NCBI GenBank assembly: GCA_017618435.1
Contig: JAFZUH010000114.1
Location: forward strand, 1-11,753
Reading direction: 5' to 3'
Length of the DNA: 11,753 nucleotides
DNA from: Bacteroidales bacterium
GTDB lineage: Bacteria; Bacteroidota; Bacteroidia; Bacteroidales; WCHB1-69
Part shown: piece by piece, positions 6,505 through 11,753 of the stretch
Layout of the letters: every line of letters begins with the position of its first letter
Numbering within the stretch: the stretch's first letter is position 1
Notes under the pieces: model-generated
Told to the model about the DNA's origin: nothing
Databases searched by the model: none
Seen by the model: only the letters and a program-made list of their open reading frames with translations
Program-made: the position numbers and the translations under genes

Positions 6505-6512
6505 CAAAGGTA
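6505..6512 (-). promoter_or_regulatory. Candidate -7 promoter element for lpxD (TACCTTTG)
   Basis: On the minus strand these bases read TACCTTTG, an exact fit to the Bacteroidota -7 consensus TAnnTTTG, and lie 32 nt before the lpxD ATG. Transcription would begin roughly 25 nt upstream of the gene. The nearest TTTG that could act as the -33 box (complement of 6540-6543) is about 27 nt away, longer than the usual 19-21, so the upstream half is weak. Confidence 0.5.
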
Positions 6513-6562
6513 ACATTTATTATTTGAATATTTACCCCTCAAAATTATAATCTCAAAAAATA

Positions 6563-6619
6563 ATTTGGAAAGAAATATTTTATCAATTGATTTTCATTCA
6601 AATAAATATTTCTCCAAAT
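6563..6619. repeat. 16-bp inverted repeat in the divergent promoter region
   Basis: The left arm 6563-6580 reads ATTTGGAAAGAAATATTT and the right arm 6604-6619 reads AAATATTTCTCCAAAT. They are perfect complements over 16 bp apart from two extra A residues in the left arm. The 23-nt spacer contains the 8-bp palindrome TCAATTGA (6583-6590). It sits between the two divergent candidate promoters. There is no gene in it and no T-run suited to termination, so an operator or structured DNA element is possible. Confidence 0.5.
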
Positions 6620-6671
6620 GTTTGATACAATAAAAAATAAAAAAAATGGCAAAATGTAAAAAATAATAATG

Positions 6672-6679
6672 TATCTTTG
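6672..6679 (+). promoter_or_regulatory. Candidate -7 promoter element for the propeller protein gene (TATCTTTG)
   Basis: TATCTTTG matches the Bacteroidota consensus TAnnTTTG exactly. It would start a transcript near 6686, leaving a leader of about 70 nt, almost wholly A/T, before the ATG at 6757. No good -33 TTTG is seen at the usual distance; the nearest, at 6621-6624, is too far upstream. Confidence 0.5.
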
Positions 6680-6756
6680 CAATCTGAATTGTATATTTAC
6701 ATTTTGGAAAAAATGAAATAAAAAATAAATTGAAAATAAAATATTAATAATTCATA

Positions 6757-9627
6757 ATGAGAACAATAAAGTATATTTTGTTAGGTGTGAGTGTTTGCTG
6801 TATGGTTTTTGGCGGATATGCTCAAAACGGCAATAAGGCTCAAAAAGAAAGAAAAGTTGGCAAGGGCTGGACATCAATAGGTCCAAGTAATATTGCGGGG
6901 AGAACATTGTCTTTGTGTATTGATAAAGACAATTCACAAAAATTGTATGTAGGTGCAGCCGGTAGTGGTTTGTGGCAATCTACCAATGGCGGTGCTTCTT
7001 GGATAAGAAATACCGCTTATAATGGTTCTGCTGCTGTTTCTGCTATTGTTCAAGACAATACAGGTGCACTCTATATTGGTACAGGTGATGGTTTGACTGG
7101 CTCCAATAATTCGCCAAGGGTTATGGATGCTTATTATAATTATGGTATCAAAGGAGATGGTATTTATAAATCCACCGACAATGGTGCTTCTTTTACTTTG
7201 TTACCGGCTACCGAAACATGGGAAGAAATAAATGATATGGTATTCGATTTTAATACCAACAAATTATATGTTGCCACCAATGAAGGTTTGATGGTATCTG
7301 CCGATGGCGGTAATTCTTTCCAATTGGCTCATAGCGGGGTTACATTTAAATGTGTAGAAGTGCATGTTGTAGGCAATGTGATTGCCTATACAAATATGGG
7401 TGCCCAAGCCAATGCTTATATTTCTACCGATGGAGGGGCTACTTTTACTTCTGTTTGTGCTGCCAACAAATTGCCAACCAATGCAGGACGTATCAGTGTG
7501 GCCGTTTCTCCAACTGCTTCAAATATGGTGTATGCTTTGGTTGCAGACAAAAACGGCAAATATCAAGGTGCTTATCAATCAAGAAATACCGGTCTTACTT
7601 GGAGAACAATTGCTCCAACAAGTGGTATGACAGACTTGATTGGTGGAGGTGGTTTGGTTTGCAACAGAATTATTGTTGATAATGAGGATTCTTCTAAAAT
7701 ATTTTTAGGTGGTCAGGTATTTTATAGAGGTGCAGAATATGATACGGCTCGTGATTTTAACTGGACGGCTATCTCTTCTGTAAATTATTTATACCATATA
7801 GTTTCCAAAGGTCAGGATATGTATATCTGTACTCGTGCCGGCATAAAAAAATCTACCAATAGAGGTACAAGTTTTGCAGCATGCAATAACAATTTTTCCT
7901 CTATGCAATCTTATACTTTGGCAGTAGCCAATGACGGGCGTTTTATGAGTGGTATCAGAGAAGGCGGTATTGCTTATATTTCCAATCCTCGCAATACTTC
8001 CAAGAGAGCTGTGGAAATAGCAACTCCTGCTGGCGATGGCGGAAACGCAATGTTCTCGTTCATTAAAACAGAAGCGATGTTCTATACCGGTAATTTCGGT
8101 TATGTTTATCGAAAAGCAAGTGAAAACAGTGATGCCCAAACACCTGCCGAATGGTATGGTAACAATAGTACACCAACTATTATTAAGGATAAAAATACAT
8201 CTTTAACCCGTTGGGCTCCATCTCAAAATAATCTTTCATTGCTTTATGCTGCTGCAAGAGTTTCTCCTTTGGCAATGTGGGAATCATACAATGATGTTAA
8301 GAGTATAGATTCTATTGATTATATTGCAGACCGCACTTATGTTCCGGGAGATAAAATCTGTGTAAAAAGTACAAGAAACAATTATCCTATTTATTATCAA
8401 TATGATGGTGCAGATACCTTGCACAGAAATGCAGATACGATACGAGTTCAGGATGTGGTTACTTCCAGATTGTTTTTGGGTGGTGCCGGACATAGATACA
8501 CAAGCGGTGCTCCTTGTGGTGCTCCTGTTTATTTGTCTACAACATCTTTGGATTATTTCAACCTTCCTTATTGGATGTGTGTGTTCAGAACAAAAGATTC
8601 TACCGAACAAGTTATGGATTTGAAAGTGTCTGAAGACGGAGACCATCTGTTTGTTTTAGCAAAAAAATATGTAACAGGTACAGGTTATGCGTATGCTATT
8701 TATCGTGTCTCTGGATTTGATGACCATCGTACCCGCAGAGAAATGGAAGTTTATCCATACGATGATCCCAATGCAAGTTTTGCTACTGACAATCCTAACA
8801 GGGCATTAGTAGATAATGTATTAATAGAGAATATCACAGGTATGGATATTTTATCTATAACTTTAGACCCGCAAAATAACAACAATCTTATTTATACAAC
8901 CAATGGAGACGGTTTGGCAGATAATCGTGTGTTTGTGATTACCGATGCTCTTACCGCAACAAATGGAAATGCAACTGTTGAATCGAAAGAAGGAATGGGT
9001 ATTCCTGAAAATTTGGCAATTTATACCGCCATTGTAGAAATGAACAATGCCAATATTGCTTATGTAGGTACAGAAGCAGGTGTTTATATTACTGAAAATT
9101 TCAATACCGCAACTCCTACTTGGGTATTGTATAATAATGGTATCAATGTAAAAGTGCCTGTGTTTAAATTGTTCCAACAAACAAAGGATTGGCCTAATAG
9201 TCGTTCTGTTTCTTATTCTGCAGACGGAACTCCAACCTATGTTGATTTTCCTGGCGTAAGCAATTATGGTAGTATTTATGCTGCAACACATGGTTTGGGT
9301 ATATTTATTGACAGTACTTATTTTGATGCTATTGCGGATAAAAAATTTGAAAATCCGTCAGAACAAACCGCTCAAAATATAAAGGTTTATCCTAACCCGA
9401 CCAATCATGGGGCAACACTTGCTTTTGAATTGAAAGAAAATGCCAATTTGACTATCAATGTAACTGATATTACAGGCAGAATAATTAAATCAGAAAACAA
9501 AAACAATCTTTCTGAAGGTTATTATCAGGAATATATTGATTGCAGCAATTTGTCAGAAGGTATTTATTTCGTAACTATCAATATAAACAATAGATTATAT
9601 ACCAAGAAAATGGTTGTTAGTAAGTAA
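6757..9627 (+). CDS. T9SS-secreted Asp-box beta-propeller protein
   Basis: This 956-residue protein is exported and probably surface-attached or released. A Sec signal peptide spans residues 1-23 (hydrophobic core then GGYAQ). The segment GWTSIGPSNIAGRT (37-50) opens a propeller of the sialidase/VPS10/BNR type with Asp-box motifs: STNGGASW (75-82), STDNGASF (139-146), SADGGNSF (181-188), STDGGATF (223-230), SRNTGLTW (275-282) and STNRGTSF (366-373). Residues of about 500-605 lack Asp boxes and look like a separate module. Blade-like repeats resume (about 625-850), e.g. IAYVGTEAGVYITE (767-780) and SIYAATHGLGIF (839-850). The end (874-956) is a type A T9SS sorting domain, starting NIKVYPNPTN, with a GIYFV strand and closing in KKMVVSK. 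Asp boxes are structural, and no sialidase active site is evident, so binding, adhesion or an unknown enzyme activity are all open. It is monocistronic or leads into the protease gene. Confidence 0.9.
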   Translation: MRTIKYILLGVSVCCMVFGGYAQNGNKAQKERKVGKGWTSIGPSNIAGRTLSLCIDKDNSQKLYVGAAGSGLWQSTNGGASWIRNTAYNGSAAVSAIVQDNTGALYIGTGDGLTGSNNSPRVMDAYYNYGIKGDGIYKSTDNGASFTLLPATETWEEINDMVFDFNTNKLYVATNEGLMVSADGGNSFQLAHSGVTFKCVEVHVVGNVIAYTNMGAQANAYISTDGGATFTSVCAANKLPTNAGRISVAVSPTASNMVYALVADKNGKYQGAYQSRNTGLTWRTIAPTSGMTDLIGGGGLVCNRIIVDNEDSSKIFLGGQVFYRGAEYDTARDFNWTAISSVNYLYHIVSKGQDMYICTRAGIKKSTNRGTSFAACNNNFSSMQSYTLAVANDGRFMSGIREGGIAYISNPRNTSKRAVEIATPAGDGGNAMFSFIKTEAMFYTGNFGYVYRKASENSDAQTPAEWYGNNSTPTIIKDKNTSLTRWAPSQNNLSLLYAAARVSPLAMWESYNDVKSIDSIDYIADRTYVPGDKICVKSTRNNYPIYYQYDGADTLHRNADTIRVQDVVTSRLFLGGAGHRYTSGAPCGAPVYLSTTSLDYFNLPYWMCVFRTKDSTEQVMDLKVSEDGDHLFVLAKKYVTGTGYAYAIYRVSGFDDHRTRREMEVYPYDDPNASFATDNPNRALVDNVLIENITGMDILSITLDPQNNNNLIYTTNGDGLADNRVFVITDALTATNGNATVESKEGMGIPENLAIYTAIVEMNNANIAYVGTEAGVYITENFNTATPTWVLYNNGINVKVPVFKLFQQTKDWPNSRSVSYSADGTPTYVDFPGVSNYGSIYAATHGLGIFIDSTYFDAIADKKFENPSEQTAQNIKVYPNPTNHGATLAFELKENANLTINVTDITGRIIKSENKNNLSEGYYQEYIDCSNLSEGIYFVTININNRLYTKKMVVSK

Positions 9628-9645
9628 ACATATTGGACATCAACG

Positions 9646-9679
9646 AAAGGATTAATGCCAATAGCATTAATCCTTTTTT
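9646..9679 (+). terminator. Intrinsic terminator after the propeller protein gene
   Basis: A perfect 13-bp stem has left arm AAAGGATTAATGC (9646-9658), loop CAATA (9659-9663) and right arm GCATTAATCCTTT (9664-9676), followed by T residues to 9679. It starts 18 nt after the propeller protein stop and lies 32 nt before the next ATG, so it separates the two secreted-protein genes. Confidence 0.88.
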
Positions 9680-9711
9680 AAAAATTTGGAAATAACTAAA
9701 ATAAAAAAGAA

Positions 9712-11753
9712 ATGAAAAAGATAATATTGTCATTAAGTATCTTAATGTTCGTTTTTGGGGGTATGGCTCAGAATGTTAGTCAGCAACAAGCCGAAACTAT
9801 TGCTAAAAATTATATGAATAACCGTTATCCTGCATTGTCGTTTGACAAAGTGTCAGAAGTGATAAGTCATAAGAACAGTCAGAATGAGATTGTATATTAT
9901 GTATTCAATTTTGAAGACGGAGGTTTTACAATGGTTGCTGCCGACAAAAGAGTAAATCCTATTTTGGCTTATTCTCCGGAAAATAATTATAAGGAAGGTT
10001 TGCCCGGTGTAGAAGATTTTGTTTCCGCATACGAAGCAAAAATTACCGATGTAAAATCAGAAGTTGTTCAACCTGACGTAACCGCTTCTATACAATGGGC
10101 TGAAATTGAAGAAGGAAGAATGAGAAAAGATGCTGTTGGTCCGGATAAAGTTTTATTAACTTCCCAATGGAATCAGGATAAGTATCATAATGCCCTATGT
10201 CCAGATATGTTGGCATCTGAATTGGAGGATGCCAAAAGGGAAGGCGTCGGACTTGCCACATACGATTATCGTGTCCCCAATGGTTGTGTGGCATTGGCAA
10301 TGGCTCAGATTATGTATTATCACCGTTACCCTCGCGTAGGTGTAAGTTCCAAAGGTTATACACACCCCAAATATGGCCGATTAACAGCCAATTTCGGTGC
10401 TACACACTATGATTATGAGGCTATGGCTGATAAGGCTACAGGTTATAGTGATGCTATGGCCCGATTGATTTTCCATTGTGGTGTAGGTGTTCAAATGAAT
10501 TATAGTGGAACAGGTTCCGGGTCTAATTGGGAAAATTGCCGAACTGCATTTAGAGGATATTTTAATTATAAACAAGCAGAACATTATAATAAATCGTCTT
10601 ATAGCGAAGATCTGTGGTTTCAGATGTTAAGCAAACAAGTAGATTCAGGTTGGCCGGTTTATTATCACGCTTGTACACAAAGTGGAGCAGGACGTGACGG
10701 TTGTCATGCTTTTGTTTGCGATGGTTATAGTTCTACAGGAGAACTGCACTTCAATTTCGGTTGGGGTGGTTCTTCCGATGGATTCTATACATTAACAGAT
10801 ATGTATGGCTATACGGTAAGCAACGGAGCAATTTGTGGGCTTAAACCTTTAGATGAAACTGTCAACTTTTTCACAGGTACCGACACTTTGACTGCCAACT
10901 ACGGCTCTTTCAACGATGGTAGCGGTCGTTTGCCATACAGAAGCAATACCAATTGTTCGTGGTTGATAACACCGCAAAATGGTCTTGGTGTAACTAAAAT
11001 AGAACTAAAGGTGTCCGCATTTGAAACCTACGATGAGAACGATTATGTGCTTATTTATGCAGGCAATACGGCTTCAGGTACACCTATTGCAAGATTATCG
11101 GGTACTGTGGCCGCAGGAACAACTTATATTGTCAATGCACCTTCGGCATTTGTTGTTTTTGTTAGCAATGGTTCTAACGAAAAAGACGGGTTCACCTTCA
11201 ATTATAGTGCAACCGTTTCATCTTATAGCCAATGCAATTCAGGTCTTAACCCAACTCCATTGACTGCAAATACGGGTACGATAACCAATATAGGTACTAC
11301 ACCATATTACAATTCTAATACTTGTAATTGGATAATCTCTCCTGCCAATGCCACTACCGCTCAAAAAGTAGGTTTGGTATTTACCAGATTTAATCTGGCA
11401 AAAGGTGATTGGATTGAAATTTATACTGGTGGAAGAAATACAGGAGCAACAAGAAATTATCCGGAATACGGTCAATATAGGTTTTCAGCAGAAAATCCGC
11501 CTGTAATAGGTACTGCTTATGTAGTAGAGGCCGCTTCTGCATACGTGAGATTTTTTGCTGACAACAAAGATAATGGTGTCGGTTTTGAATTGCAATGGCA
11601 TGGCGATGTGGGTATAAGAGATTTGAATGCAGGCGTAACTACATTGAATGTTTATCCTAATCCAGCCAATAATGTTTTAAATATTGATATTGAAACAACA
11701 GAAGCGGAAAATGTAACTTTAACACTTTGTGATATATTGGGCAAAACCTTAAA
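9712..11753 (+). CDS. C10 family (streptopain-like) cysteine protease with CUB-like domains and T9SS tail, 3'-truncated by the window
   Basis: The frame is open for 680 codons to the window end. Residues 1-20 are a signal peptide (KKIILSLSILMFVFGGMAQ). Residues of about 21-130 resemble the Spi inhibitory propeptide of C10 zymogens, including GFTMVAADKRVNPILAYS (71-88). The protease domain begins near 148 (LLTSQWNQDKYHNALCP). The catalytic Cys is Cys192 in NGCVALAMAQIMYYHRYP (190-207) and the catalytic His is His332 in GCHAFVCDGY (330-339); HFNFGWGGSSDGFY (346-359) completes the site. Two CUB-like beta-sandwich domains follow (about 384-502 and 508-629), each with an NC(S/N)W strand and a D(Y/W)(V/I)(L/E)IY strand. 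A T9SS sorting domain starts near 643 (TTLNVYPNPANN) and is cut off. Relatives include SpeB, interpain A and PrtT. It likely acts as a secreted, self-activating protease. The gene follows the propeller gene across a terminator. Confidence 0.93.
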   Translation, partial: MKKIILSLSILMFVFGGMAQNVSQQQAETIAKNYMNNRYPALSFDKVSEVISHKNSQNEIVYYVFNFEDGGFTMVAADKRVNPILAYSPENNYKEGLPGVEDFVSAYEAKITDVKSEVVQPDVTASIQWAEIEEGRMRKDAVGPDKVLLTSQWNQDKYHNALCPDMLASELEDAKREGVGLATYDYRVPNGCVALAMAQIMYYHRYPRVGVSSKGYTHPKYGRLTANFGATHYDYEAMADKATGYSDAMARLIFHCGVGVQMNYSGTGSGSNWENCRTAFRGYFNYKQAEHYNKSSYSEDLWFQMLSKQVDSGWPVYYHACTQSGAGRDGCHAFVCDGYSSTGELHFNFGWGGSSDGFYTLTDMYGYTVSNGAICGLKPLDETVNFFTGTDTLTANYGSFNDGSGRLPYRSNTNCSWLITPQNGLGVTKIELKVSAFETYDENDYVLIYAGNTASGTPIARLSGTVAAGTTYIVNAPSAFVVFVSNGSNEKDGFTFNYSATVSSYSQCNSGLNPTPLTANTGTITNIGTTPYYNSNTCNWIISPANATTAQKVGLVFTRFNLAKGDWIEIYTGGRNTGATRNYPEYGQYRFSAENPPVIGTAYVVEAASAYVRFFADNKDNGVGFELQWHGDVGIRDLNAGVTTLNVYPNPANNVLNIDIETTEAENVTLTLCDILGKTL

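Noticed and set aside
6757..7880. Classification of the propeller protein as a sialidase because of its many Asp boxes
   Set aside because: Asp boxes are structural and shared by many propellers; no arginine triad or Tyr/Glu pair of a sialidase active site could be picked out.
7789..9291. Several minus-strand frames of 116-142 codons within the propeller gene
   Set aside because: They are Cys/Ile/Ser-rich shadows of a gene with clear signal peptide, Asp boxes and sorting domain on the plus strand.
11021..11475. Short frames on both strands inside the CUB-like region of the protease gene
   Set aside because: They overlap the continuous protease reading frame, which holds the conserved motifs.

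Overview
The window looks like chromosomal DNA of a Bacteroidota member, most likely order Bacteroidales. The evidence is AT-rich DNA, weak or absent Shine-Dalgarno sequences, two TAnnTTTG-type promoter elements, a typical LpxD, and two large exported proteins with type IX secretion (T9SS) sorting tails (one complete, one cut by the window end). I see no rRNA, tRNA, CRISPR array, transposase or integrase.

Layout. (1) Positions 1-499 are disturbed. On the minus strand are the first 20 codons of an unknown gene and a possible 42-codon ORF. On the plus strand is only the C-terminal part of a flippase-like (UPF0104 / lysylphosphatidylglycerol synthase transmembrane family) protein, opening directly after a stop codon. 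The minus-strand ORF and the remnant meet head to head over a bulged 29-nt hairpin at 189-217. (2) Positions 504-2383 form a tight plus-strand run: rfaE2 (heptose-1-phosphate adenylyltransferase) and three small multi-pass membrane proteins of unknown function, ending at a strong terminator that also serves the converging aspS. (3) Positions 2436-6473 form a minus-strand run transcribed as lpxD, then a class III PLP aminotransferase, then aspS. (4) Positions 6474-6756 are a very AT-rich divergent control region with a candidate promoter in each direction and a 16-bp inverted repeat. (5) From 6757 on come two plus-strand genes for T9SS cargo: a 956-residue Asp-box beta-propeller protein and, after a terminator, a family C10 (streptopain-like) cysteine protease with two CUB-like domains, running off the right end.

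Functionally the window combines outer-membrane glycolipid synthesis (LpxD for lipid A, RfaE2 for the ADP-heptose route) with secreted surface proteins. In T9SS organisms cargo can be anchored to a special LPS, so the themes are compatible, but nothing here shows a direct functional link. The best candidates for something undescribed are the head-to-head junction with its hairpin, the trio of unknown membrane proteins behind rfaE2, the non-Asp-box module inside the propeller protein, and the dyad in the divergent promoter region.
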